Of a stretch of DNA of 16,935 nucleotides, positions 1 through 7,128 are shown piece after piece; positions within the stretch are counted from its first letter, which is position 1; each line of letters opens with the position of its first letter. The stretch covers positions 1 to 16,935 of the forward strand of contig WQTL01000504.1 in NCBI GenBank assembly GCA_009786275.1, given 5' to 3'. Under the pieces are notes generated by a model that was not told the origin of the DNA, ran no database searches, and saw nothing but the letters and a program-made list of their open reading frames with translations. This DNA comes from Bacillota bacterium (lineage in GTDB: Bacteria > Bacillota > Clostridia > Oscillospirales > Acutalibacteraceae). The position numbers and the translations under genes were made by a program.

Positions 1-1
1 G

Positions 2-145
2 GCGGAAGCTTCCGCTGCCATCATAGCTGATCTGACCGCGTTTTGCGCCGCCATGCGGAATGAGGACGTGGATTTGAAGTCGCTTGGGCTGCCTGGGAGT
101 AAGACGGATGTGATAAAGAAGATTATGAGTGTGTATTCAGCTTAG
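2..145 (+). CDS. C-terminal end of an unrecognised protein (partial)
   Basis: The frame is open from the window edge to a TAG at 143-145 and encodes the last 47 residues of a protein whose start lies to the left. The tail is alanine-rich and helical (begins AEASAAIIADLTAFC) and ends in KKIMSVYSA. No domain is recognisable from so short a piece. It is followed by two hairpins (158-209) without a T tract and then by the promoter of the QueD-like gene. Coding status rests on the open frame and codon use alone. Confidence 0.5.
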   Translation, partial: AEASAAIIADLTAFCAAMRNEDVDLKSLGLPGSKTDVIKKIMSVYSA

Positions 146-157
146 TACAAGGTGAGT

Positions 158-209
158 TATCTTAGGCAGTGACTAAGATAGTGATTGGCATGGAGGTAAT
201 GCCCATCAC
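158..209. repeat. Two adjacent hairpins downstream of the first gene
   Basis: The first is TATCTTAG (158-165) with CTAAGATA (173-180), a perfect 8-bp stem with a 7-nt loop. The second follows at once: GTGATTGGCAT (181-191) with ATGCCCATCAC (199-209), 11 bp with one mismatch, and its loop is GGAGGTA. No T run follows, so this is not a standard terminator. It may be an operator, a processing site or a weak transcript end for the gene ending at 145. Confidence 0.45.
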
Positions 210-212
210 GGG

Positions 213-249
213 CCAACATTTCAAATTTAGCTTGCGTTTCTAATGTTGG
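213..249. promoter_or_regulatory. Inverted repeat framing the -35 box of the QueD-like gene
   Basis: CCAACATT (213-220) and AATGTTGG (242-249) are perfect 8-bp inverted arms separated by 21 bp. The -35 hexamer (232-237) lies between them and the right arm fills part of the -35/-10 spacer, a typical position for a repressor operator. It would not be in the transcript, since transcription should start near 267. Confidence 0.45.
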
Positions 250-260
250 TGTGTTATACT
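232..260 (+). promoter_or_regulatory. Sigma-70-type promoter of the QueD-like gene
   Basis: TTGCGT (232-237), a 17-bp spacer, and TATACT (255-260) preceded by an extended -10 TG (252-253). The predicted start of transcription, near 267, is about 28 nt upstream of the ATG at 295. Confidence 0.7.
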
Positions 261-294
261 TTAAGTGACAAAAATACAGATAAGGAGACGAATC

Positions 295-864
295 ATGAGA
301 AGTTTTACCACATTAGACCTGCAATATGCCCATCGGTTCTATGGATTCAAAGGCGAAGCCCAGTATTTGCACGGGCACACGGGGATATTGACGCTCGAAG
401 TCGAGGACACCATCAACGCGGGCGTCAACATGGTATTCCCCTGCAACGAGGTCAAGAACATCGCTTGGGACGTCCTGCGCAACTTTGACCACGCGCTTAT
501 CCTTCGGGAGGATGATCCGCTGCTCCCCGCGATTCTTGGCGTCTATGAGAAACAAGGCATTAAAAACGGAACCCCACAAAACAAGATGAAAGGCCCTGCC
601 TTCCAGACGGAGCTCGCAACGGCTTACCCGGAAAGCCGTTTGGTTGTCACGAAGGAAACCATGACCGTGGAGGGCATGATCAAGATCGTTTACGATTTGC
701 TGAAGGACAAGCTGAATATCGCCAAAATCACCTTCACGAGCGGCGTAAACGGCGCAACGCAGGAATACTGCACCGAACAGCAGCAAGAAAAAGATCGCTG
801 CCCGCTGTGCGGCATCCTGCTAAACGAAAACGGCGTGTGCCCAAAATGCGGCTACAGGAAATAG
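295..864 (+). CDS. 6-carboxytetrahydropterin synthase (QueD/PTPS)-like protein with C-terminal zinc ribbon
   Basis: The protein has 189 residues. The ATG at 295 is chosen over an upstream GTG at 265 because AAGGAG (282-287) lies 7 nt before it and the GTG sits at the expected transcription start. The tunnelling-fold PTPS/QueD signature is visible: His13, then His26 and His28 in LHGHTG as zinc ligands, Asp65-His66 (FDHAL), and a KET motif in the C-terminal half. In E. coli QueD the catalytic Cys lies four residues before the first His of the HGH motif; here that position is Ala22. The C-terminus adds a four-Cys zinc ribbon (Cys169, 172, 182, 185). QueD makes 6-carboxy-5,6,7,8-tetrahydropterin in the queuosine/7-deazaguanine pathway, but the missing Cys makes that exact reaction doubtful. 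No other queuosine or preQ0 gene is in the window. Confidence 0.78.
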   Translation: MRSFTTLDLQYAHRFYGFKGEAQYLHGHTGILTLEVEDTINAGVNMVFPCNEVKNIAWDVLRNFDHALILREDDPLLPAILGVYEKQGIKNGTPQNKMKGPAFQTELATAYPESRLVVTKETMTVEGMIKIVYDLLKDKLNIAKITFTSGVNGATQEYCTEQQQEKDRCPLCGILLNENGVCPKCGYRK

Positions 865-888
865 CCTGTGCAAAAGCGCAATTTCCTC

Positions 889-917
889 TTGACCTTTGCG
901 CCGTTCTGTGATATACT
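889..917 (+). promoter_or_regulatory. Strong promoter of the recombination/replication operon leader
   Basis: TTGACC (889-894), a 17-bp spacer, and TATACT (912-917) with an extended -10 TG at 909-910. Predicted transcription start is near 924, leaving an untranslated leader of about 268 nt before the ATG at 1192. A weak hairpin at 867-880 without a T tract is all that separates it from the preceding gene. Confidence 0.75.
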
Positions 918-927
918 AATCCAGTAA

Positions 928-958
928 AGTATCCGAGATTTCGATCACAGTATCCGAG
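928..958. repeat. Direct repeat AGTATCCGAG just downstream of the promoter
   Basis: Two perfect 10-bp copies at 928-937 and 949-958 are spaced exactly 21 bp apart, two helical turns. They lie within the first 35 nt of the predicted transcript. They could be tandem operator half-sites on one DNA face, or RNA elements acting on the terminator that follows. Confidence 0.5.
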
Positions 959-964
959 TTACAC

Positions 965-1040
965 AGCGTCATTTTGCCTTCCACCCCAACAAGCCTGCGG
1001 GCTTGCCGGGGACCCCGGGGAGCAAAGTGGCGCTTTTTTT
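965..1040 (+). terminator. Promoter-proximal intrinsic terminator (candidate attenuator)
   Basis: The outer stem is 966-977 (GCGTCATTTTGC) with 1022-1033 (GCAAAGTGGCGC), 12 bp including two G-U pairs. It encloses two smaller hairpins: AAGCC/GGCTT at 991-1004 and the CCGGGG-A-CCCCGG palindrome at 1006-1018. Seven T residues follow immediately (1034-1040). It lies only about 40 nt after the predicted start of transcription and 150 nt upstream of the first gene, so the operon can be expressed only by readthrough or antitermination. Confidence 0.65.
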
Positions 1041-1078
1041 GTTTCCGGCTCAATGAAAACTGGATATTTTCGAGCATA

Positions 1079-1125
1079 ACAGCGGTCATGCAGGCCTCGC
1101 AAGGGGCCCGGGTGGCCGCTGTTTT
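1079..1125 (+). terminator. Second terminator-like hairpin in the operon leader
   Basis: ACAGCGGTCA (1079-1088) pairs with TGGCCGCTGT (1113-1122), 10 bp with one G-U pair, enclosing an inner GGCC/GGCC pairing. A short T run (1122-1125) follows, weaker than the upstream terminator. It may be a second attenuator or a structural partner of the first. Confidence 0.45.
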
Positions 1126-1191
1126 GTATATCACAACACTGCGTCTCATGGTCTTAAAGGACCGGGCGCAAAAAAGAAAGGAACGGTGCAA

Positions 1192-2334
1192 ATGCCAAGC
1201 AACCCCTATCTGGACGAATACTCCACCACATTCCCCACGTTTCCCGACATGAGAGATTATCATGCGGAACAAACGCGGGAGAGCCAGTGGCGGCGTATGC
1301 AGGTGAACAGCCTGTATGTGTCACCGTTGGACGAAAGCTCGCCGCTCTACGGTGACAAGTCACGCTTCGGCGTCCAGGTCAGCCAGGACGCCATCGAGGA
1401 CACGGCGAAACACCTCGGCCTGGCTATGAAGGTAGAAGGCGCGTATTTTCCCCTGCGGGAAACCGCCTGGAAGAGCCTGCTGGACCGGGCAAAAATCAAC
1501 GGCACGGCGCTCCCCAAACTCAGCAGGGAGGAGCTTGCCAATGTGCTCAACGCCTGCCTGGCGCTGTTCGGCTCCGAGGCGCTGCTGCTCATCCGCAACG
1601 AGAAGATCGCCGCCGTACACTCCGGCGATGCGCGGGATTATTCGATCCTGCTCATCGACACGCTGCTTTCGGAGCTCCAGAAGGGCCTGGATGAGCGCTT
1701 CCCCGGCGCGGAATTCGAGAGCGGCTACACGGACCACAGCATGACCAGTGCGTCCTTCCTGTTGCCAAAGCAGCGGGACGATCTTCTGGCAGCCTACCGC
1801 AAAACTCTTGAGGCACAGGGGAAATCGGCCCTCGCGGCGAAACTCACCCCCGGCATCCGCTTCACCACCTCCGACGTGGGGATCTCCAGCGCGAAGATTT
1901 CGGCGCTGCTGCTGGGCCTCGACATGCCGATCCAGATCGGCGGCGTCATCGCCGTGGAGCACCGCTGGGAGAAAACCCCCGCCGATTTCGCCGAGGCGAT
2001 ACAGAAGGCCTTCGCCAAGTTCGGCGACGCCGTGGCAAAGCTGGAGAAGCTGGCGCACATCCCCCTGGCAAACCCAGTCAACGCAATGACAGCGGTGTGC
2101 AAGAAGCTGTCGCTGCCCAAAAAGCCGGCCATGGAGGCCATCAGCATGTTCGAGATGACCTGCGGCTCCTCGCCGACGGCCCACGACGTGTTCATGGCTT
2201 TGCAGGAGATCCTGTTCCTACTCAAAACCGAGCACACGCCTGCGGCGAAGCTGCTGTCAGTGGAGGAATCCATCGCCCGGGCACTGAGCTTTCGCTGGCC
2301 GGACTTCGACCTGGCAAAGGCGGTGAGCTACTGA
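1192..2334 (+). CDS. DUF932-like plasmid/phage protein, first gene of the recombination operon
   Basis: The protein has 380 residues. AAAGGAA (1177-1183) precedes the ATG at 1192 with 8 nt spacing; an in-frame GTG at 1186 is too close to that site to be preferred. There is no signal peptide or membrane segment. The middle to C-terminal half contains GIRFTTSDVGISSAKI, an NP motif, and TAHDVFMALQEIL. These resemble the N/T-S-D/E-x-G and TxYDVxNAL features of DUF932 proteins, which are common on plasmids and phages and of unknown biochemical role. The stop codon overlaps the start of the YqaJ-like gene (TGATG), so the two are translationally coupled. Position next to a lambda-exonuclease-like nuclease suggests a role in recombination. 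The family assignment is tentative. Confidence 0.6.
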   Translation: MPSNPYLDEYSTTFPTFPDMRDYHAEQTRESQWRRMQVNSLYVSPLDESSPLYGDKSRFGVQVSQDAIEDTAKHLGLAMKVEGAYFPLRETAWKSLLDRAKINGTALPKLSREELANVLNACLALFGSEALLLIRNEKIAAVHSGDARDYSILLIDTLLSELQKGLDERFPGAEFESGYTDHSMTSASFLLPKQRDDLLAAYRKTLEAQGKSALAAKLTPGIRFTTSDVGISSAKISALLLGLDMPIQIGGVIAVEHRWEKTPADFAEAIQKAFAKFGDAVAKLEKLAHIPLANPVNAMTAVCKKLSLPKKPAMEAISMFEMTCGSSPTAHDVFMALQEILFLLKTEHTPAAKLLSVEESIARALSFRWPDFDLAKAVSY

Positions 2335-3365
2335 TGGCTGCTCCGATTCTGCTCTGCGATACCGCGGGCATGACCCGCGAACGCTGGCTGGACTGCCGGA
2401 TGCACGGCCCGGCGGGCACGATTCCCTACACGCTCGGCGGCAGCGATGTCTCCGTTGTGCTGAGTTCAAGCCCCTGGACCACGCCGCTGGAGCTCTGGCG
2501 TATCAAAAAAGGCCTCATGAAGCCCAACGACGGCGCCAACGCCACGGCCAAGGAGATGGGGCACCTCATGGAACCCATCGTCGCGCTGTGCTATGCCAAA
2601 ATGACCGGCAACACGATCATCGAGGACACCGGGCTGTACCAGCACGCGGATTATCCCTGGGCCCTTGCCAACTTGGATTACAGGCTGGAGGAGGGCGGCA
2701 TGCAAGGCGTGCTGGAATGCAAAACCACGACCTACCACAAAGCCGGCGACTGGACCGACGACCAGATCCCGTATTATTACGAGCTTCAGGTGCGTTTTTA
2801 CCTGGCCGTGATGGATCTGGACTTCGCCGACATCGCCTGCATGTGGGGCTTTAACCCTGAAACCGATATGGCCATCCGCCGCGTCAACCGCGACCGGGCC
2901 ATTGAGGCGTACATCTTCGAGCTGCTGGACGCGTTCATCGCCAGCCTGCACGGCAACACCCCGCCTGACATGAGCGGCGTGAAACCGGAACTGGCCATGG
3001 CAGCCCTAGCGCGTGTCTACGGCGCCAGCCAAGCTGGCTTGCCCACCCTCGAATTCGGGGCAAGGCAGGAAAAGGACATCCGGCGGCTCGCCGAGCTGCA
3101 GGAGGACATGACTACGCTGCGGGATCAACTCGCGGCAAAAGAAAGGGAGGTTACCGCGCACTCTGTGCGAATTGCCGAAGTGATGAAAACCCACGAGCAC
3201 GGCGTGCTGGAGCTGCCGGGCAAGCATTACAAGGTTGACTTTGTCACCCGTGTGACCCGCCGGCCCGACAGCAAAGCGCTGAAGGCGAAATATCCTGCCG
3301 CCTACGCTGACGTGCTCAAGGCATCCGAGAGCAGGAAAATCAAAATCACGGTCGAGCCCACGTAG
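2334..3365 (+). CDS. YqaJ-like (lambda-exonuclease-type) viral recombinase nuclease
   Basis: The protein has 343 residues, and its start overlaps the upstream stop codon. The PD-(D/E)xK core is visible: GGSDVSVV at 35-42, Glu80 in GHLMEPIVA, Asp115 in ANLDYRL, Glu128 and Lys130 in GVLECKTT, and Gln152 in YYYELQVRFYL. This is the arrangement of YqaJ/lambda Exo/Cas4-like nucleases. Such enzymes degrade the 5' strand of double-stranded DNA ends and hand the 3' tail to a single-strand annealing protein. The C-terminal third (about 240-343) has a charged helical segment likely to form a coiled coil. A candidate annealing-type partner is encoded four genes downstream (7129-7815). The nuclease family is secure; the end-processing role is inferred from the family. 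Confidence 0.9.
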   Translation: MAAPILLCDTAGMTRERWLDCRMHGPAGTIPYTLGGSDVSVVLSSSPWTTPLELWRIKKGLMKPNDGANATAKEMGHLMEPIVALCYAKMTGNTIIEDTGLYQHADYPWALANLDYRLEEGGMQGVLECKTTTYHKAGDWTDDQIPYYYELQVRFYLAVMDLDFADIACMWGFNPETDMAIRRVNRDRAIEAYIFELLDAFIASLHGNTPPDMSGVKPELAMAALARVYGASQAGLPTLEFGARQEKDIRRLAELQEDMTTLRDQLAAKEREVTAHSVRIAEVMKTHEHGVLELPGKHYKVDFVTRVTRRPDSKALKAKYPAAYADVLKASESRKIKITVEPT

Positions 3366-3383
3366 GGCGGAAAGGAAATTATC

Positions 3384-3920
3384 ATGCTTGAAAACAAATT
3401 TGACCTCCCGAGGAATTGGGAGCAGGACCTGGAAGCCGCGCTGCTGCGGCACGGCAGACGGGAAAACAGGATCTACATCTGCTCGCCCCTGCGGGGCGCG
3501 GACTGGAAAGAAGTCCAGCGCAACATGCTGGCGGCTCGGTTCTACATGTACCTTATCTGGGTGTATGACCGTCAGGTAGCCCGCGCGCCCCACGCGTATT
3601 TACCGCTCCTCTACTGCGACGATGTTCCCAAGGAACGCGGCGACGCGATTACCTGGGGGATGCGCCTGGTGGCGAACTGCGGCGGGCTGTACGTGTGCGG
3701 CAACCGGATCACCGAAGGAATGCGCGGCGAAATCAAGCACGCGATCACCTTCCAAAGGCCTGTCACTGTGTTCAACCCGGACATCTTCGATGAGGTCGAT
3801 GCTATGTTCCGGAAAGCCCGCGCGGACCGTATGCTGCTGATCATTGAAACTGAGCGGCAATACAAGAAGCTCGGCCTCAGCGCCGAGGAGCTGTTCGAGG
3901 GGGTGCCATGTGATGACTGA
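3384..3920 (+). CDS. Nucleoside 2-deoxyribosyltransferase-fold protein (DUF4406/DUF7768-like)
   Basis: The protein has 178 residues. AAAGGAA (3371-3377) precedes the ATG with 6 nt spacing. The N-terminal strand motif RIYICSPLRG (29-38), the NMLAARFYMY helix (47-56), APHAYLPLLY (68-77) and GNRITEGMRGEI (106-117) match the Rossmann-like fold of nucleoside 2-deoxyribosyltransferase relatives often found in phages and integrative elements. These proteins may act on modified nucleosides or nucleotides, but no reaction is established for this group. It lies between the exonuclease gene and an unknown gene, overlapping the latter by 8 nt. No membrane segment or signal peptide is visible. Confidence 0.65.
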   Translation: MLENKFDLPRNWEQDLEAALLRHGRRENRIYICSPLRGADWKEVQRNMLAARFYMYLIWVYDRQVARAPHAYLPLLYCDDVPKERGDAITWGMRLVANCGGLYVCGNRITEGMRGEIKHAITFQRPVTVFNPDIFDEVDAMFRKARADRMLLIIETERQYKKLGLSAEELFEGVPCDD

Positions 3921-4455
3921 GTTCTACCGCCCCGTTGACCTGCGCTCCCGCGCGGCCATGACGGCATACCTGAAGAACCACTTCCGCTATGACACCGAGA
4001 ATAGTTGGAATCGCTCCACCTCCTACGCCTGCAACCTGAAGGTGCAACACCTGGGTCTGGAGCATGACCTCGTCATGCAGTTGTTCGATCTGGTCAATCT
4101 GCCTGAGTTTTACGAGCCCCTAAACGACCTTTGCCGGGAGTTTGACAGAGCGCACGATTATCGCTGGCAGGTTGGCTTTAATGGCCGCAGCGGCGGGTAT
4201 TTGGTGCTCTATCAGGGCGGACGGCAAGGCAAGCAAGTTTTCTGCCAGCCCGGCCTTTCTACCGATATGGGAGAAGACTTCGAGGACTGGGAGATGTTCC
4301 AGCTGCGCGAGCGCGTCAAGCTGGTGCAGGAATTCGACCGGCTCTGCGACGCCATCGTACAGGAGGCCATCTATATCGCGCTGAATTACGAGATTACGGA
4401 AGAAACCTACATCGTCCAGGCGACGCGGCAGGTTTTGACCCCCGTAGCGGCATGA
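3913..4455 (+). CDS. Conserved-looking operon protein of unknown function
   Basis: The protein has 180 residues. The ATG at 3913 overlaps the end of the preceding gene by 8 nt and has a purine-rich GAGGGGG site (3897-3903) 9 nt upstream; a GTG at 3910 is an alternative. The protein is acidic and rich in aromatic residues (for example NLPEFYEPLNDLCREF and YRWQVGFNGRSGGYLVLY). A long C-terminal helical part holds charged residues (RERVKLVQEFDRLCDAI). No catalytic motif, zinc site, signal peptide or membrane segment is recognisable. It sits 13 nt upstream of the RecD2 helicase gene, so it probably works in the same DNA-processing pathway. The family was not recognised. Confidence 0.75.
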   Translation: MTEFYRPVDLRSRAAMTAYLKNHFRYDTENSWNRSTSYACNLKVQHLGLEHDLVMQLFDLVNLPEFYEPLNDLCREFDRAHDYRWQVGFNGRSGGYLVLYQGGRQGKQVFCQPGLSTDMGEDFEDWEMFQLRERVKLVQEFDRLCDAIVQEAIYIALNYEITEETYIVQATRQVLTPVAA

Positions 4456-4468
4456 GAGGAGGGCCTGT

Positions 4469-6649
4469 ATGATATGCAGTTTTCAGCGGTTGCTCTATCC
4501 CAAGTGCACGCCGGCGCAATACGATGGCAGCTATGCCGTGGCGCTGTTCCGGCCGCACGAAAGGGTGCTTGACGCAAGAGGGTCCCCCCAGAGTCAGGTC
4601 AAGGTGGTGGGCCAGTGTCTGCCCCTGGCCGACGGCCTGCAGTTTCAATTGCACGGGCACTGGAGCAAAGACCCGAAATACGGCCCCCAGTTCGAGCTGG
4701 AAAGCTATGAAAACCTCATCGCCCCCGGCAGGGAAGGCATCGTTGCCTACCTTGCTTCGGGGCTGCTGAAAGGCATCGGGCGCAAAACCGCCGATCGGAT
4801 CTATGACCGCTTCGGCGACGACACCCTGGACGTCCTTGACAACGACCCCGAAGCGCTGCTCAAAATTCCCGGCATCAGCCCGGCCAAGCTCAGCCGCATC
4901 GTTGACGGCTATCTGTTGTCCCGCGGGGCGCGCGAGGTGGTTTCCCTCCTCGCGCCCCACGGCGTGGGCGCCAACCGGGCGGTGAAAATCTTCCGGCAGT
5001 TCGGCTCCCGGGCTGCGGAGATCGTCAAAAACCATCCTTATCAGCTGTGCGAGATGTCCGGCATCGGCTTTCTCACAGCGGACGCCATCGCCAAAAGCAT
5101 GGGCCTCGCGCCCCTGTCCGGCGAGCGCATCCGCGCCGGGCTGTTGCAGGTGCTGAAGGACGCCGAAACCAAAGGGCATCTCTGCCTGGAAAAGCAAAAG
5201 CACCGCAGCCTGTGCGCCGAACTCCTTGACACGCCTGGCCTGACGGATTTGGCCGTCATGGAGGAGGCGGATGAGCTGCTGCGGGACGGTGCGCTGGCAG
5301 CCTACCGGGATCATGTGTACCGTGCTGTTACCGCGCAGGCGGAACAGGGCATCGCCCGCCGCGTGCAGGAACTGCTGGATGCATCCACCGCCAAACTCAA
5401 ACTGGACGTAAACGCGGAGATTTGGCAGGAGGAATCAAACCAGGGTTTCGGTCTGGCGCCCGAGCAGCGGCAGGCGGTGCAAACCTGCCTGCGTTCGCCC
5501 CTGAGCATCATCACGGGCGGCCCGGGCACAGGGAAAACCCTCGTACAGCGGTTCCTGCTGAACATCTACCGCCGCGAGCATCCGAACGCCAAGATCGTCT
5601 GCTGCGCCCCCACGGGCCGCGCGGCGCGGCGCATGGAGCAGACCACCGGGCAGCCCGCGTCCACGATTCACAAGGCCCTGGGCCTGCTTGCGGGTGAAGA
5701 CGGCACTTTCAACGAGCCGAAGCCCCTGCAGGCCGACTTGGTTCTGGTGGATGAGGTATCCATGCTGGATGTGTTCCTGGCGCGGCACCTGCTGAACGCC
5801 GTCCCCGACGGGTGCCAGTTGGTGCTCGTCGGCGACGCCGACCAGCTGCCCTCCGTGGGCCCCGGCGCCGTGCTCAGCGAACTCATCGCCTGCGGGCGTG
5901 TGCCGGTGGTCAAGCTGGACAAGGTGTACCGCCAAAACGCCGGTAGCTTGGTTGCAACCAACGCAGCATTGATCCGACATGGCGATACCGCGCTGGAATA
6001 CGGTGCGGACTTTAAGATTGCCGATTCCGATGATTTGGAGGTTTCCGCACATCTGATGGAGCGGCACTATCTGCAGGAGGTGCAGCGCTGCGGCGTGGAC
6101 AACGTCGCCCTGCTGACACCCTTCCGGCAGAAAACCGCCACCGGGGCCAATGCCCTCAACGAACGCCTGCGGGAGCTTATTAACCCCGCCGGGCCCGGCA
6201 GACCCGAGCTCGCCAGCGGCAAGCGCTGCTTCCGACTGGGCGACAAGGTGATGCAGGTCAAGAACAAGGGCGATGTCAGCAACGGCGATGTGGGTTATGT
6301 GCGGCAGGTGATCAAGTCTGAGGATGAAGCCTCGCTTACCGTGGATTTCGGCGATGGCCGCGCGGCTGAGTACGACAGCTCCGAACTGGAGTTGCTTGAA
6401 TTGGCCTACGCCTCCACCGTGCACAAATCCCAGGGCAGCGAGTACCAGACGGTGATCATCAATCTGCAAAACGTCCATTACATCATGCTCAAACGCCCGC
6501 TGGTCTATACGGCCATCACTCGGGCAAAGCAGCGGGTGATCCTGGTAGGGGAACGCAAAGCCCTCGCCATGGCCATCCGTACAACCGACACTGAACGCCG
6601 CGGCACCATGCTTGCCGCGCGGATCAATGAAAAGGAGAATGCTACATGA
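4469..6649 (+). CDS. recD2: RecD2-like ATP-dependent DNA helicase (superfamily 1B)
   Basis: The protein has 726 residues, near the usual RecD2 length. AGGAGG (4457-4462) lies 6 nt before the ATG. The N-terminal region is followed by helix-hairpin-helix segments (GLLKGIGRKTADRIYDRFG near 98-116, IPGISPAKL near 133-141, SGIGFLTADAIA near 197-208). The helicase core has Walker A GGPGTGKT (350-357), Walker B LVDEVSM (426-432), GDADQLPSVG (455-464), YRQ (487-489), and the C-terminal motifs TVHKSQGSEYQ (650-660) and YTAITRAKQR (680-689). RecD2 unwinds DNA in the 5'-3' direction and acts outside the RecBCD complex. In this operon it probably unwinds DNA during recombination or replication of the excised element. 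Its stop codon overlaps the next start codon (ATGA). Confidence 0.95.
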   Translation: MICSFQRLLYPKCTPAQYDGSYAVALFRPHERVLDARGSPQSQVKVVGQCLPLADGLQFQLHGHWSKDPKYGPQFELESYENLIAPGREGIVAYLASGLLKGIGRKTADRIYDRFGDDTLDVLDNDPEALLKIPGISPAKLSRIVDGYLLSRGAREVVSLLAPHGVGANRAVKIFRQFGSRAAEIVKNHPYQLCEMSGIGFLTADAIAKSMGLAPLSGERIRAGLLQVLKDAETKGHLCLEKQKHRSLCAELLDTPGLTDLAVMEEADELLRDGALAAYRDHVYRAVTAQAEQGIARRVQELLDASTAKLKLDVNAEIWQEESNQGFGLAPEQRQAVQTCLRSPLSIITGGPGTGKTLVQRFLLNIYRREHPNAKIVCCAPTGRAARRMEQTTGQPASTIHKALGLLAGEDGTFNEPKPLQADLVLVDEVSMLDVFLARHLLNAVPDGCQLVLVGDADQLPSVGPGAVLSELIACGRVPVVKLDKVYRQNAGSLVATNAALIRHGDTALEYGADFKIADSDDLEVSAHLMERHYLQEVQRCGVDNVALLTPFRQKTATGANALNERLRELINPAGPGRPELASGKRCFRLGDKVMQVKNKGDVSNGDVGYVRQVIKSEDEASLTVDFGDGRAAEYDSSELELLELAYASTVHKSQGSEYQTVIINLQNVHYIMLKRPLVYTAITRAKQRVILVGERKALAMAIRTTDTERRGTMLAARINEKENAT

Positions 6650-7125
6650 CCATGCTCGAAAAACTGCAAGCCCAAAAGACGGCGCTGGTTGCCCAGATGG
6701 AGGAATCGGCCCTCACCCCGGAACAACTCTGGCTATTCCAGGAGTTCAACTACCGCATTGAGGTGTTTGAATCCTGCCAGATGTTCTGCCGCTCGGCCCC
6801 CCGCACAACCGAGACGCAAGTCCTCGGGCTGCACTACAAGGTGGTGGACGCCTACATCCGGCACCTCTCGCAAGAGCGCCAGTACGGTAAGCGCGGCAAC
6901 GCCGCCACGACCGAAGGGAGCAACGACGAAACGCAGCAGAAGCACCGCGCGGCGGCCCTTGAGAACCTGAACCGGGTCATCATTGACTACCGCAAGCGGT
7001 TCCAGAGCTTCCGCGCCGACACAGCGGAACAATACGCCGCGGCCATCGATCAGGTACTGCACAACGTGCTGATCGCCTGGACCCAGCACCGCCAATGCTA
7101 TGTTGAAATAAAAAAGGAGGACTAA
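6646..7125 (+). CDS. Small helical protein of unknown function
   Basis: The protein has 159 residues and its ATG overlaps the recD2 stop (ATGA), with AAAAGGAG (6630-6637) 8 nt upstream. It appears almost wholly helical: an N-terminal charged helix (MLEKLQAQKTALVAQMEE), a conserved-looking aromatic stretch around WLFQEFNYRIEVFESC, a flexible Gly/Asn/Thr-rich middle (about 82-97), and a second helical half. There are no Cys-based metal sites, catalytic motifs, signal peptide or membrane segments. Tight coupling to recD2 and to the annealing-type protein downstream suggests an accessory DNA-binding or adaptor role. That is inference only, and the family was not recognised. Confidence 0.72.
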   Translation: MTMLEKLQAQKTALVAQMEESALTPEQLWLFQEFNYRIEVFESCQMFCRSAPRTTETQVLGLHYKVVDAYIRHLSQERQYGKRGNAATTEGSNDETQQKHRAAALENLNRVIIDYRKRFQSFRADTAEQYAAAIDQVLHNVLIAWTQHRQCYVEIKKED

Positions 7126-7128
7126 AAA

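Noticed and set aside
246..254. An integrase arm site near the QueD-like promoter (TTGGTGTGT)
   Set aside because: It differs from TTGGTGTCA at the last two bases and is a lone copy that overlaps the inverted repeat framing the -35 box.
1053..1079. Eight-codon ORF (MKTGYFRA) in the operon leader as a leader peptide
   Set aside because: No Shine-Dalgarno precedes it, so it is probably chance, unlike the mini-ORF at 13982.
5435..6478. A 347-codon minus-strand open frame opposite recD2
   Set aside because: It is a shadow of recD2, whose helicase motifs are complete on the plus strand; no ribosome binding site or domain was seen for the antisense frame.
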